Assembly (NCBI RefSeq): GCF_004299785.2
Contig: NZ_CP036246.2
Span: forward strand, 1,488,001-1,552,000
Reading direction: 5' to 3'
DNA: 64,000 nt
Origin: Arcobacter porcinus
GTDB lineage: Bacteria; Campylobacterota; Campylobacteria; Campylobacterales; Arcobacteraceae
Positions 17,593-26,482 of the stretch are shown here, in pieces. The stretch's first letter is position 1; each line of letters begins with the position of its first letter. Both the position numbers and the translations under genes were made by a program. Under the pieces are notes generated by a model, which had not been told where the DNA came from, searched no databases, and saw only the letters and a program-made list of their open reading frames with translations.

Positions 17593-18060
17593 TTACGCAG
17601 TTACTTTAGCTACTTTTGCCTTTAATATAGTTTCTAAATCTTTTACTTTTACTTCAATATCCAATCCTCTTTTTCCACCACTTATAAAAATTGTCTCAAA
17701 TTTTCTTACACTTTCATCTAAAATAGTTCTTAAAAGTTTTTTCTGTCCAAGAGGAGATATTCCACCAAGTAAATATCCAGTTACTTTTTGTGCTTCATCT
17801 TTTTGTGCCATTTGAGCTTTTTTTACATCAAAAGAGTTTGCAACATCTTTTAAGCTAAGAGTGTTTGAAACGGGAAGTACACAAACAACCAACTCTTTTG
17901 GGCTAAGCTCTACAAGTAAAGTTTTATAAACTTGGTTTGCATCTAGTCCTAGTTTCTCTACTGCTTCATCTCCAAAATTTGTACAAGCAGGATCGTGATC
18001 ATATTTGTGAACTTTAAAATCACACTTATTCTTTTTTAATATATTTATTGCTGGTGTCAT
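17593..18060 (-). CDS. ybaK: YbaK/EbsC-type aminoacyl-tRNA deacylase
   Basis: Trans-editing enzyme of 155 residues that removes wrongly attached amino acids from tRNA, most likely Cys-tRNA(Pro). Seen: the start TPAINILKKNKCDFKVHKYDHDP with the family's VHxYxHDP pattern, VYKTLLVE with the conserved Lys (about 46), CVLPV, and GGISPLGQKK (about 99-108), the conserved glycine loop of the active site. Length is typical. It overlaps the stop of the AlkD-like gene by 4 nt, so translation is coupled. Confidence 0.88.
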   Translation of the reverse strand: MTPAINILKKNKCDFKVHKYDHDPACTNFGDEAVEKLGLDANQVYKTLLVELSPKELVVCVLPVSNTLSLKDVANSFDVKKAQMAQKDEAQKVTGYLLGGISPLGQKKLLRTILDESVRKFETIFISGGKRGLDIEVKVKDLETILKAKVAKVTA

Positions 18061-19130
18061 ATTACTTGAAATTCCTTTTTTATTAGCTCTTTTCCATTTA
18101 ACAAAATTTTTATAAAGTGTTTTCCTAAATAGTGTTTTCTTGTACTTAGATTTTTAAAACTCTGTTTTTTACTAAACTCTTTTTTATTTATAGAAAAATC
18201 ATTTTGGCTTATCATAAAAACTTTTTTACCATATTTATTATTTTGTTTTAAATAGTCTATTTGGTATTCAACTCTTATATTACCAAGTTTCTCTTTTGTT
18301 ATAAGTTCAAATGAAAATTCTAAATCATCTCCAAGTTTTACAAAATCATCACAATAAAAATTTGAAATAGTGATATGTTTTGTATCTTTAAAAGAGAACA
18401 GTTTTAATATCTCTTGATTTCCAGCTTTAAGCAGAGTTCTACTTCCATGTTTACAAATCCAATCAAGCTCTTTTGAAACTCGCAAATTATTCTTTACAAA
18501 TTCTAAAACAAGATTTGGATTATCTTTTGAGATGTCATTTAAATTGTTTGCTACAGATTTTTGAACATATTTTGAAGAGTCATTTTTCAAGATTTCAATT
18601 ATTTTTAATACTTCTTTTGGATTTTCTTTATATTTTGCTAAAGCAATAGCCCAAGGAAGCCTTGGTCTACAACCTTCACTTGCAAGTCTTCTTATATCCT
18701 CATTTTGTGATTTTGCCCAAAGTTTCATTTGCTTTAATGTTCTTTCTTCATATTTAATTATAAATTGTCTTATAGCAAATTCACTACTTGATTTTATAGT
18801 GAATTTTTCTAAAGCATTCATAGATATTTCAAAATCATTAAGTCCAAACACCTCAACAAAATCCTGAAAAATCATCGCTTCAAGCGAAACAAACTCATCT
18901 TTTACTCTTTTTAAAACCTCTATTTGCTCTTTATATGAAAAAGGTAAAAATTCATTTAAGTTTGTAGAAATATGTCTCATTCTTTGTTTTAATTCAAGAT
19001 TTTCCCAAATTTCTATAAAAATAGCTTTTTTAAAATCCTCTTTTTTAAAATCTTTATATTTTTTTTGTAAACTATTTGATAAGTTTTCTATAAATTCTTG
19101 AGAATATATTTTTTTTAACTCTTCTGCCAT
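18057..19130 (-). CDS. AlkD-like DNA alkylation repair protein
   Basis: Soluble, all-helical protein of 357 residues of the AlkD/AlkC-type HEAT-repeat DNA glycosylase family, which removes 3- or 7-alkylated purines. Seen: EGCRPRLPWAIAL (about 153-165), a family-typical segment, followed by SSKYVQKSVANNLNDISKDNP, a HEAT-like repeat with the conserved Asn-Asp. The length (357) and the C-terminal part from about 240, which looks beta-rich (ITISNFYCDDFVKLGDDLEF), resemble the AlkC-type variant with an extra Ig-like domain. It is the first gene of a unit with ybaK. Confidence 0.82.
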   Translation of the reverse strand: MAEELKKIYSQEFIENLSNSLQKKYKDFKKEDFKKAIFIEIWENLELKQRMRHISTNLNEFLPFSYKEQIEVLKRVKDEFVSLEAMIFQDFVEVFGLNDFEISMNALEKFTIKSSSEFAIRQFIIKYEERTLKQMKLWAKSQNEDIRRLASEGCRPRLPWAIALAKYKENPKEVLKIIEILKNDSSKYVQKSVANNLNDISKDNPNLVLEFVKNNLRVSKELDWICKHGSRTLLKAGNQEILKLFSFKDTKHITISNFYCDDFVKLGDDLEFSFELITKEKLGNIRVEYQIDYLKQNNKYGKKVFMISQNDFSINKKEFSKKQSFKNLSTRKHYLGKHFIKILLNGKELIKKEFQVI

Positions 19131-19333
19131 TATCTTCTTTCATTTTTATATATAAATCTTTTACTCCATAAAATATTATACAAAATTTGCTTTAATAATA
19201 TTATTCAGATAGAATCAAAACTTAAGCGATATAAAGTTTTCACAATATATTGTTCTTTTTATATAAAAATATTAAAAATCTACTTTATACTTCCAAAATT
19301 TTATACTGCTTAAAATTAATTATAGGGATTTAT

Positions 19334-19423
19334 ATGACAATACATTTTATTAAGCCAACAAGATGGTTAAATTTAGAGAAAGTTACAGAGTTATATCAGA
19401 ACTATGAAAAATATAAGATTTAA
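19334..19423 (+). CDS. Small ORF (29 aa) overlapping the methyltransferase start
   Basis: ATG at 19334 preceded by TAGGGA opens a 29-residue frame containing Thr-Arg-Trp and ending Tyr-Lys-Ile, which runs 20 nt past the methyltransferase ATG at 19404 in another frame. That ATG has no SD of its own, so reading of this small ORF could feed ribosomes to it. It may be a coupling leader or the remains of a former gene start. No known motif. Confidence 0.4.
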   Translation: MTIHFIKPTRWLNLEKVTELYQNYEKYKI

Positions 19424-20060
19424 ATATCAAACCATTGAGTTTGGGGAAGAAGATATTCATATTAGGACACTAAAAGATACTCAACAATTTAGTGATACAA
19501 ATAATATAGCAAAAGATTTAGGAATATCAAGTGCTGTTTGGCCTCTATTTGGAGTGGTTTGGCCTTCTGCTGAAGTTTTGGCAAACTATATTCAAGATTA
19601 TGATTTCAAAAACAAAAGAATACTAGAAGTTGGTTGTGGAATTGGACTTTCTAGCCTTATTTTAAATAAATTAAATGCAGATATTACTGCAACAGATTAT
19701 CACCCTGAAGCAGAAAACTTTTTAGATGTAAACACTGAACTTAACAATGATGATGAGATACCTTTTGTAAGAGTTGATTGGAATAAAACATACTCTGAAA
19801 AACTTGGGAAATTTGATTTAATAATTGGTAGTGATCTGCTATATGAAAGAGATCATGTTGAACTTTTATCATCTTTTATCAATGCTCATGCAAATGAGAA
19901 ATGTACAGTAATTCTAGCAAATCCAAATAGAGGTCATCAAGGAAAATTTAATAAAGAGATGGAAAATTATGGATTTTCTTTAAATACTTTTAAACCTGAA
20001 GATTTAGACTTTTTAGATGAACCTTACAAAGGAAAGATTTTTGAGTTTGTAAGAACTTGA
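19404..20060 (+). CDS. Class I SAM-dependent methyltransferase (protein-lysine type)
   Basis: Protein of 218 residues. Motif I is EVGCGIGLSS (about 75-84), the acidic residue of motif II is in TATDYHPEA (about 98), and IIGSDLLYE (about 138-146) matches the D/Y-type post-motif of the lysine methyltransferase-16 family, which includes ETFB-lysine methyltransferase. SAVWPLFGVVWPSAEVLA before motif I fits the same group. The target protein is unknown. The ATG has no visible SD and overlaps a 29-codon ORF. It stands alone between two promoters. Confidence 0.78.
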   Translation: MKNIRFKYQTIEFGEEDIHIRTLKDTQQFSDTNNIAKDLGISSAVWPLFGVVWPSAEVLANYIQDYDFKNKRILEVGCGIGLSSLILNKLNADITATDYHPEAENFLDVNTELNNDDEIPFVRVDWNKTYSEKLGKFDLIIGSDLLYERDHVELLSSFINAHANEKCTVILANPNRGHQGKFNKEMENYGFSLNTFKPEDLDFLDEPYKGKIFEFVRT

Positions 20061-20131
20061 TAAATTTTTAACTAATTAGTTTATTCTTTTTCTTATATTA
20101 TAATTACAATAAATATATATTTAGGAAAATT

Positions 20132-21193
20132 ATGACTTATAGAAAATTAAAAGATGAGATAGAAATATTAGAAAAAGGGCTTCCTCCAAAAAAAGATGAT
20201 GGCTTTTTAGGTGGAAGATTAGATCCAAAAGAGGCTAGTTTAGTTTTATTACCAGTTCCTTGGGAAGCAACAGTATCTTTTGGTGAAGGAACAGCAAATG
20301 CACCTGATGCTATAAGAACTTCAAGTCATCAATTAGATCTTGAAAACTATCACTATTCTAAAGCTTACAAAGCTGGTATTGCTATGCTTGAAACAGATAA
20401 AAAGATTCATAAACTTAGCAATAAAGCAAGAAAAAAAGCTATAAAAGTAATTGAGTCTTTAGAAGATGGAAAAATAGATAATAAATCTTTGAAATTTGTA
20501 AATGAAGCATCAAAAATAGTAAATAGCTTAGTTTATGAAAAATCTTTAAATCTTTTAAAAGATAATAAATTTGTAGCTTTAGTAGGAGGAGATCACTCTT
20601 GTCCACTTGGACTTATAAAAGCTTTAAATGATAGCTCAAAAGATGATTTTGGGATACTTCATGTAGATGCTCATCATGATTTAAGAGAAGCTTATGAAGG
20701 TTTTACATATTCTCATGCATCAATCTTTTATAATGTTTTAAATGAGTGTAATAAAGTTTCAAAACTTGTTCAAGTTGGAATTAGAGATTTTAGTAGTGAA
20801 GAAGCAAATAGAATGCTTGAGTTAAAAGAAAGAGGTGCTTGTTTATATGATAGTGCAATGCAAAGTCAATTAGCAAGTGGAAAATCTCTTGAAGAAATTT
20901 TTACACCTTATATAAATCAACTTCCACAAAATGTTTATCTATCAATTGATATTGATGGATTAGAGCCATTAAACTGCCCAAATACAGGAACTCCTGTTCC
21001 AAGTGGTTTAAGATATGGAGAGCTTGAATATCTTATATTTATGATTGTAAAAGCTGGTAAAAATATAATTGGATTTGATCTTTGTGAAGTTGGAGATAGT
21101 ATTGATGGATGGGATGCAAATGTTGGTGCTAGAGTTTTATATCAACTTTGTGGAGCATTACTTGCAAGTCAAAGTAAAATAGAGTTCAAATAA
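20132..21193 (+). CDS. Agmatinase/arginase-family ureohydrolase
   Basis: Manganese-dependent ureohydrolase of 353 residues, probably agmatinase (agmatine to putrescine plus urea). The metal-binding motifs are intact: GGDHS (about 153-157), DAHHD (about 179-183) and SIDIDGLEP (about 274-282). GTPVPSGL after the third motif is also conserved. The N-terminal 50 residues are longer than in Escherichia coli SpeB, so another guanidino substrate is possible. AGGAAAATT lies before the ATG. The gene is single and ends in a strong terminator. Confidence 0.85.
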   Translation: MTYRKLKDEIEILEKGLPPKKDDGFLGGRLDPKEASLVLLPVPWEATVSFGEGTANAPDAIRTSSHQLDLENYHYSKAYKAGIAMLETDKKIHKLSNKARKKAIKVIESLEDGKIDNKSLKFVNEASKIVNSLVYEKSLNLLKDNKFVALVGGDHSCPLGLIKALNDSSKDDFGILHVDAHHDLREAYEGFTYSHASIFYNVLNECNKVSKLVQVGIRDFSSEEANRMLELKERGACLYDSAMQSQLASGKSLEEIFTPYINQLPQNVYLSIDIDGLEPLNCPNTGTPVPSGLRYGELEYLIFMIVKAGKNIIGFDLCEVGDSIDGWDANVGARVLYQLCGALLASQSKIEFK

Positions 21194-21199
21194 GAATTT

Positions 21200-21225
21200 A
21201 AAAGTTGAGAATTAACTCAACTTTT
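21200..21225. terminator. Bidirectional terminator between agmatinase-like gene and leuA
   Basis: AAAAGTTGAG pairs with CTCAACTTTT around AATTAA, followed by a T-rich run. The leuA stop codon lies inside the right arm. Confidence 0.85.
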
Positions 21226-22524
21226 ATTTTGAAACTTTTTAAATAGTTCTATTATTTCATCTTTATCTAACTCTCTTTTTAATCTATCTGATTCATTTTT
21301 AATAATATTTCCAAACTTTATAGTTTCTTCTTTGTTCATATTAATTCCAAAAAATTCACTTATTATAAAACTAATACCACCTTTTCCAGATTGTGAATTT
21401 ATCCTAATAATATTTTCATATCCTCTTTTTATATCTTTTGGATCTATTAGTAAATATGGTACATTCCAGATTTTACTCTCACTTTGTCTATAAAAATCTA
21501 TACCTTTTTTTATAGCATCTTGATGCCCTCCACTAAAAGCTGTAAATATCATATCTCCAACATAAGGGTGCCTTTGATGCACTTTAAAATTTGTTTTCTC
21601 TTCATACATAGCTTTTACTTCATCAATTATTGTTAAATCAAGTTTAGGATCAATTCCACTTGAATAGATATTAAAAGCAAAATTTACAATATCCAAATTT
21701 CCAGCTCTTTCTCCATTTCCAAATAAAGTTCCTTCTACTTTATCTGCTCCTGCTAAAACAGCTAATTCTGCTGCAGCGACTGAAGTTCCTCTATCATTAT
21801 GAGGATGAACACTTATTATTAAAGATTCACGATTATTTAAATTTTTACACATATATTCTATTCTATCTGCATATATATTTGGAGAACAAGCTTCTAAAGT
21901 ATTTGGTAAATTTATAATCATCTTTTTTTGTTTTGTTGGTTTAATAACATCTATAACTTCATTGCATATTTTTATAGCAAAATCTAAATCTGTTTGAGAA
22001 AAACTCTCTGGTGAATATTGATAAGTTACTTTCCCCTCAAAATCTTTTGTAAGTTCAAGTAAATAGTTCATAGATTCAACAGCCATTTGGATTATCTCTT
22101 CTTCACTTTTTTGAAAAACTACTCTTCTTTGAAACTCATTTGTTGGATTATATAAGTGAAAAATACCATTATTCACACCTTTCATCGCTTCAACACTTTT
22201 TTTGATAAGCTCTTTTTTTGCTGGAACTAAAACTTGAATAGCTACATCAGAAGGAATTAAATCTTCTTCAATTAATTTTCTAGTAAAATTAAAATCTGTA
22301 TCACTAGCACTTGGGAAACTAACCTCTATTTGTTTAAATCCTATTTTTACTAAATAAACAAAATACTCTAATTTTTGTTCAACTGTTAAAGGATTTATCA
22401 AAGCTTGATTTCCATCTCTTAAATCTACACTACAATAAATAGGTGCTTCTTCTATACTCTTATCTGCCCACTCTCTTTTAAAATTTTTAATAGTAGGATA
22501 TTTTTTATATTTTGTAAAACTCAT
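21217..22524 (-). CDS. leuA: 2-isopropylmalate synthase (type 2) lacking the regulatory domain
   Basis: Condenses 2-oxoisovalerate with acetyl-CoA in leucine synthesis. Type 2 features: CSVDLRDGNQALI (about 32-44, catalytic Arg and Asp), HLYNPT, VTYQYSPESFSQTDLD, SVHPHNDRGT (metal-binding His pair, about 238-247), GTLFGNGERAGN and NSQSGKGG. The protein is 435 residues and ends at the catalytic/subdomain boundary, whereas family members run to about 550-560 with a C-terminal leucine-binding domain. No piece of that domain is present downstream; the frame ends in a terminator. Feedback insensitivity is inferred. An 18-codon ORF lies in the 5' leader. Confidence 0.85.
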   Translation of the reverse strand: MSFTKYKKYPTIKNFKREWADKSIEEAPIYCSVDLRDGNQALINPLTVEQKLEYFVYLVKIGFKQIEVSFPSASDTDFNFTRKLIEEDLIPSDVAIQVLVPAKKELIKKSVEAMKGVNNGIFHLYNPTNEFQRRVVFQKSEEEIIQMAVESMNYLLELTKDFEGKVTYQYSPESFSQTDLDFAIKICNEVIDVIKPTKQKKMIINLPNTLEACSPNIYADRIEYMCKNLNNRESLIISVHPHNDRGTSVAAAELAVLAGADKVEGTLFGNGERAGNLDIVNFAFNIYSSGIDPKLDLTIIDEVKAMYEEKTNFKVHQRHPYVGDMIFTAFSGGHQDAIKKGIDFYRQSESKIWNVPYLLIDPKDIKRGYENIIRINSQSGKGGISFIISEFFGINMNKEETIKFGNIIKNESDRLKRELDKDEIIELFKKFQNKS

Positions 22525-22578
22525 AAGTTTTCCTTTATTATATTTTTGATTTTTTAAATTATTTTTTGATTGAAGATT

Positions 22579-22635
22579 TTAGAAGAGAAAGAGAATAGAA
22601 AAAGAGATGAAAGTTTTTGAAATATTTACACTCAT
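22579..22635 (-). CDS. Possible leader peptide (18 aa) ahead of leuA
   Basis: In the 181-nt gap between the AraC gene and leuA an ATG preceded by a perfect AGGAG (22642-22646, 6-nt spacing) opens an 18-codon ORF. The peptide begins MSVNISKTF and its second half is Phe/Ile/Leu-rich (ending FLF). A leader for leucine control would normally have a run of Leu codons; here there are only two, and I see no attenuator hairpin before leuA. A small membrane-active peptide is the alternative. Confidence 0.45.
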   Translation of the reverse strand: MSVNISKTFISFSILFLF

Positions 22636-22705
22636 AACAAACTCCTATTTTTAATTTCTTTAATTATAACTTTTAAAAAAAATTAAATCTTGTACAAAAT
22701 TAACA

Positions 22706-23485
22706 TTATTTAAAAATACTGTTTTGATACTCTTTTGGTGTAATTTGGAAGATTCTTTTAAAACTTCTATTTAGATGACTTTGATCAAAAAAACCACTAT
22801 TTTGAGCAACTTCAATTATAGGTCTATTTAAAGACAATAACTCTTTTGCTAAATGTACTTTTTTATTTAAAATATATGAATGAATTGGCAAGCCAAATTC
22901 TTTTTTAAATACTCTAATTAAGTGAACAACACTTAGATTAAACTCTTTTGCTAAATCATCTAAAATAAACTCTTCTAAAAAGTTTTCATCTAAATATTTT
23001 TTAATATTTAAGGCTAGTTTTGACTCTTCTTGAATACCTTTTATAGTCTGTTCAAATGAAAAGAACGATAAACAAAACATAAAAAAATTCTCTTCTTTTT
23101 CTATTAAAGAAATTTTTTTATCAAGTAAACAATCACATAATTTAATAAAATTTTTATAGATATTTTTTTGTTTTATTATCTCATAAGATGAAAAGAAATC
23201 AAAATTAATATTTTTAAGATAATCTTTTTTTAGATATAAAACATAACCATCTTTTGATTCTTTATTTAGTGTTGCACAATGTGGTATTTGACTATTTATA
23301 ATGGCTATTTCATTTGATTTTAACTCTAATTCATTAACATTGAAAATAAGATTTAGTGAACCTTTTTTTATTGCAGTGATTGTAAGTTCTTCATGTAAAT
23401 GCATCTTTACACAAGATTCAATATCTCTTACATATCTTAGTTCTATAAAGTTAAGTTTTGAGTTTTTAAATATTCCAGATTTCAT
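22706..23485 (-). CDS. AraC-family transcriptional regulator
   Basis: Regulator of 259 residues. The N-terminal part (about 1-135) is a cupin-type sensor domain (MHLHEELTITAIKKGS with the His/Glu pattern, and AIINSQIPHCA). The C-terminal 100 residues hold the two helix-turn-helix units of the AraC class: LAKEFNLSVVHLIRVFKKEFG and PIIEVAQNSGFFDQSHLNRSFKRIFQITPKEY, the second being the family signature. It reads in the same direction as leuA with a 181-nt gap, so leuA or the region between is a possible target; the ligand is unknown. Confidence 0.88.
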   Translation of the reverse strand: MKSGIFKNSKLNFIELRYVRDIESCVKMHLHEELTITAIKKGSLNLIFNVNELELKSNEIAIINSQIPHCATLNKESKDGYVLYLKKDYLKNINFDFFSSYEIIKQKNIYKNFIKLCDCLLDKKISLIEKEENFFMFCLSFFSFEQTIKGIQEESKLALNIKKYLDENFLEEFILDDLAKEFNLSVVHLIRVFKKEFGLPIHSYILNKKVHLAKELLSLNRPIIEVAQNSGFFDQSHLNRSFKRIFQITPKEYQNSIFK

Positions 23486-23491
23486 ATAAAA

Positions 23492-23515
23492 AAAGTATGG
23501 AAAGCTCCATACTTT
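23492..23515 (-). terminator. Terminator between AraC gene and sodB
   Basis: AAAGTATGGA pairs with TCCATACTTT around AAGC; on the minus strand it is followed by a run of seven T. It lies immediately downstream of the sodB stop and so ends sodB transcription. Confidence 0.85.
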
Positions 23516-23522
23516 ATAAAAC

Positions 23523-24092
23523 TTATGCTAGTTTTTTAGATACTACATCCCAGTTTACAAGTTTCCAGAAGTTTTCTAAGAATTTTGGTCTTGCATTTCT
23601 TGTATCAATGTAGTATGCATGTTCCCACACATCACATGTTAAAACAGGTGTTAAACCATCAGTTATAGGACATCCTGCATTTGAAGTTGTAACGATTTTT
23701 AATTCACCTTTTGAATCTTTAACTAACCAAGCCCAACCTGAACCAAATTGTCCAATAGCTTTTGCTGTAAACTCTTCTTTAAATTTCTCAACGCTTCCAA
23801 AAGTTTTTGTTAAAGCAGCTTCAACATTTGCTGGAATTGCACCTTGAGTTGGTGTTAATCCATTAAAGAAAAAGTCATGGTTAAATACTTGTGCAGCATT
23901 ATTAAATAATCCACCATCAGAGTTTTTTACAATCTCTTCAAGACTCATATTCTCAAATTTTGTTCCTGCTATAAGATTATTTAAGTTTGTAACATAAGTA
24001 TTGTGGTGTTTTCCATGATGATACTCTAAAGTCTCATCAGACATTAATGGTGCTAAACTTGCATATGGTAATTTCATTAATTCGTGTTTCAT
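23523..24092 (-). CDS. sodB: Superoxide dismutase, iron type
   Basis: Turns superoxide into hydrogen peroxide and oxygen in the cytoplasm. 189 residues, close to the family norm. The four metal ligands are visible: His in EYHHGKHH (about 27), His in VFNHDFFF (about 73), and Asp and His in CDVWEHAYY (about 159 and 163). AAQVFNHDFFFNGL and GSGWAWLV are typical of the Fe branch. AAAAAGGAA precedes the ATG. It is a single gene with its own terminator. Confidence 0.95.
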   Translation of the reverse strand: MKHELMKLPYASLAPLMSDETLEYHHGKHHNTYVTNLNNLIAGTKFENMSLEEIVKNSDGGLFNNAAQVFNHDFFFNGLTPTQGAIPANVEAALTKTFGSVEKFKEEFTAKAIGQFGSGWAWLVKDSKGELKIVTTSNAGCPITDGLTPVLTCDVWEHAYYIDTRNARPKFLENFWKLVNWDVVSKKLA

Positions 24093-24165
24093 AATAATTC
24101 CTTTTTAATAAATTTAAACGATAAAGGATACAATATTTTATCTTTGTTTATAGTTAAAATTATTT

Positions 24166-25371
24166 TTACCCATATTGATATGGTTTTATACCAAATTCAC
24201 CTAAAACTGAATAGATATGATCAAAAATATCTGATTGGATATTTTCATAATCAATCCAAACTGTTGTAGCTGTAAAACAATATATTTCAAGTGGCAAACC
24301 ATATTCAGTAGGAGAAAGTTGTCTTACCATTATTGTCATAGATTTATTTATTTTTGGATGATTCTTTAAATATGTTTCAAGATATGCTCTTAAAGTTCCT
24401 ATATTTGTAAGTCTTCTTCCATTTACACTAACACTTAAATCAAAATTATTTTTTTCATTATAATCTCTTATTTCGTCAATTTTATATTTTAAATAAGGAG
24501 CTAAAAGATTTGCTTTTTCAAGCCTTTTTATATCTTCATCTTTTAAGAACTTTATACTATTTATATCTAGTTTTACTGCTCTTTTAATTCTTCTTCCACC
24601 TGATTCTCTCATTCCTCTCCAGTTTTTAAAAGAGTCTGAAACAAGTGCATAAGTAGGAATAGTCGTAATTGTTTTATCAAAGTTTCTAACTTTTACAACA
24701 TTAATTCCAATATCAAAAACATCTCCATCTGCACCATATTTTGGCATTTCTATCCAATCTCCAATTTGTACCATTTTGTTTGTACTTAATTGAAGACCTG
24801 CTGTGAATCCCAAAATTGTATCTTTGAAAACCAACATTAAAACAGCTGACATAGCTCCAAGTCCACTTAAAATAGCAACTGGAGATTTATCTGCTAAAAT
24901 TGATATAACATAAATTAAACAAATAATTCCAAATATTAATTTTATACTTTGAATTATTGTTCTCATTGCAAAAAATGGAATTTCTGTTGCTGTATGTAAT
25001 ACTTGAAAAACTTTATCTATGATTGAGTATAAAGCTAATAATCCAAATATTGATATCCATACTGAAGATAAAGTTGTCAATATCTCATAAATATTTCCAC
25101 TTTCTACCCAAATCTTTGTTTGCCAATGAATAACCATACCTTGAAAAAGTAATGACAATCTTTGGAAAAGATTATATTCCAAAAGCGTAGATGTAATTAT
25201 ATTTGCTTTAGTTTCATTTATTTTATTTATACTTTTTAAGATAATTTTATGTAAAACCACATAAATAATTATCGCTGTAAGAGCCATAATAAGTAATATA
25301 GATGTACTTATTGTAAGAAATGTTGGTTCTATTCCAATATCGCCTAAGAAATTTATTAAAAGTTTTTTCAT
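24166..25371 (-). CDS. Mechanosensitive ion channel, MscS family
   Basis: Inner membrane channel of 401 residues that would release solutes on hypo-osmotic shock. About five membrane helices are visible (roughly 20-38, 70-95, 100-118, 145-160, 168-190), the last being the pore-lining, Gly/Ala-rich helix (AILSGLGAMSAVLMLVF). The cytoplasmic beta domain follows with FTAGLQLSTNKMVQIGDWIEMP, the MscS signature, and TTIPTYALVSDSFKNWRGMRESGGRR. The size and the MRESGGRRIKR segment fit the YbdG/MscM-like subgroup. SD AGGTAC is only moderate. Confidence 0.85.
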   Translation of the reverse strand: MKKLLINFLGDIGIEPTFLTISTSILLIMALTAIIIYVVLHKIILKSINKINETKANIITSTLLEYNLFQRLSLLFQGMVIHWQTKIWVESGNIYEILTTLSSVWISIFGLLALYSIIDKVFQVLHTATEIPFFAMRTIIQSIKLIFGIICLIYVISILADKSPVAILSGLGAMSAVLMLVFKDTILGFTAGLQLSTNKMVQIGDWIEMPKYGADGDVFDIGINVVKVRNFDKTITTIPTYALVSDSFKNWRGMRESGGRRIKRAVKLDINSIKFLKDEDIKRLEKANLLAPYLKYKIDEIRDYNEKNNFDLSVSVNGRRLTNIGTLRAYLETYLKNHPKINKSMTIMVRQLSPTEYGLPLEIYCFTATTVWIDYENIQSDIFDHIYSVLGEFGIKPYQYG

Positions 25372-25426
25372 TTTGTACCTCTTGTTTTTGGTTTATTAAA
25401 AGGGTACAGAGATTTTACTCTATACC

Positions 25427-26347
25427 TTATGCAAATGCTGGTTCTAAAAAAGGAATAATCTGTTTTTTTCTACTTAAACATCCATCTAACCAAACTTTTC
25501 CATTTTCTAGTTTGCAAGAGAATGCTTTTTCAAAAATTGAAGTATCATCTGAAACTACTAAAACTTCACTTCCTTCTTTCATAATATCAGTCAATAAAAG
25601 TGCAACTGTATGTAAATTTTGCTCATCTTTTAATTTTTTAATATCAGCCATAAGCTCATCTTTAATTGCATCAAAAACTGAACCATCTACAACCTCAAGT
25701 TGCCCTACTCCAACTTTTTGTCCATGCATATCAAAGTTTTTATAATCTCTTAATACAAGCTCTCTTATAGGTGTTCCTTCTACTTCTGATTTTACTTTAA
25801 ACATCTCCATACCTAAAGCACCATAATCTTCAATATTTGCTATTTTTGCAAGCTCTTTTACAACTTGAATATCAAGTGGTGTACATGTTGGTGATTTGAA
25901 AATAACTGTATCACTTAAAATTGCACACATCATAATAGCAGCAATATCTGCTGGAATTTCAACTTTATGATAATCATACATCTCTTTTACAATAGTATTT
26001 GTACAACCAACTGGTCTTATCCAACATTCAAGTGGAGCTGAAGTTGTAATATCTCCAAGTTTATGGTGATCTACAATTCCTACAACTGTTGTTTTATCCA
26101 TATCTTGTGGTGCTTGTGCTAAATCTGAATAATCTGTTATAAATAGTTCATCCCCTGCAAATGATGTTTTAAGTTCTGGTGCAGAAAATCCAAATTTATC
26201 TAAAATAAATTTTGTTTCAGGATTTAATTCTCCTTGTCTAGCAGGTATTGCTGGACGACCAATTTTATTTAATAAATATGCTAAAGAGATAGCCGAACAA
26301 ACAGAATCTGAATCTGGAATAATATGTCCACATGTATATAAAGCCAT
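25427..26347 (-). CDS. ppaC: Manganese-dependent inorganic pyrophosphatase (family II)
   Basis: DHH-family cytoplasmic enzyme that hydrolyses pyrophosphate and so drives biosynthetic reactions. 306 residues. Metal-binding motifs: CGHIIPDSDSVCSA (His 8, Asp 12 and Asp 14 by my count), TDYSD (about 72), and VGIVDHHKLGD (about 89-99, the DHH motif). The C-terminal DHHA2 domain ends with DGCLSRKKQIIPFL, with the conserved SRKKQ substrate-binding block. No CBS domains interrupt the sequence. SD AAAGGA lies upstream. Confidence 0.93.
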   Translation of the reverse strand: MALYTCGHIIPDSDSVCSAISLAYLLNKIGRPAIPARQGELNPETKFILDKFGFSAPELKTSFAGDELFITDYSDLAQAPQDMDKTTVVGIVDHHKLGDITTSAPLECWIRPVGCTNTIVKEMYDYHKVEIPADIAAIMMCAILSDTVIFKSPTCTPLDIQVVKELAKIANIEDYGALGMEMFKVKSEVEGTPIRELVLRDYKNFDMHGQKVGVGQLEVVDGSVFDAIKDELMADIKKLKDEQNLHTVALLLTDIMKEGSEVLVVSDDTSIFEKAFSCKLENGKVWLDGCLSRKKQIIPFLEPAFA

Positions 26348-26482
26348 AGCTTTTATCCTTTTTTATCGTATTTTTTATTTTTGAGTATAGATTTTATCTA
26401 AAAAGAGGTAAATTTCTTTTAAAATTAAAACTCTAATCATTTTAGAAAGAATAATTTAATTATTTTAATATAAAGGAATATT

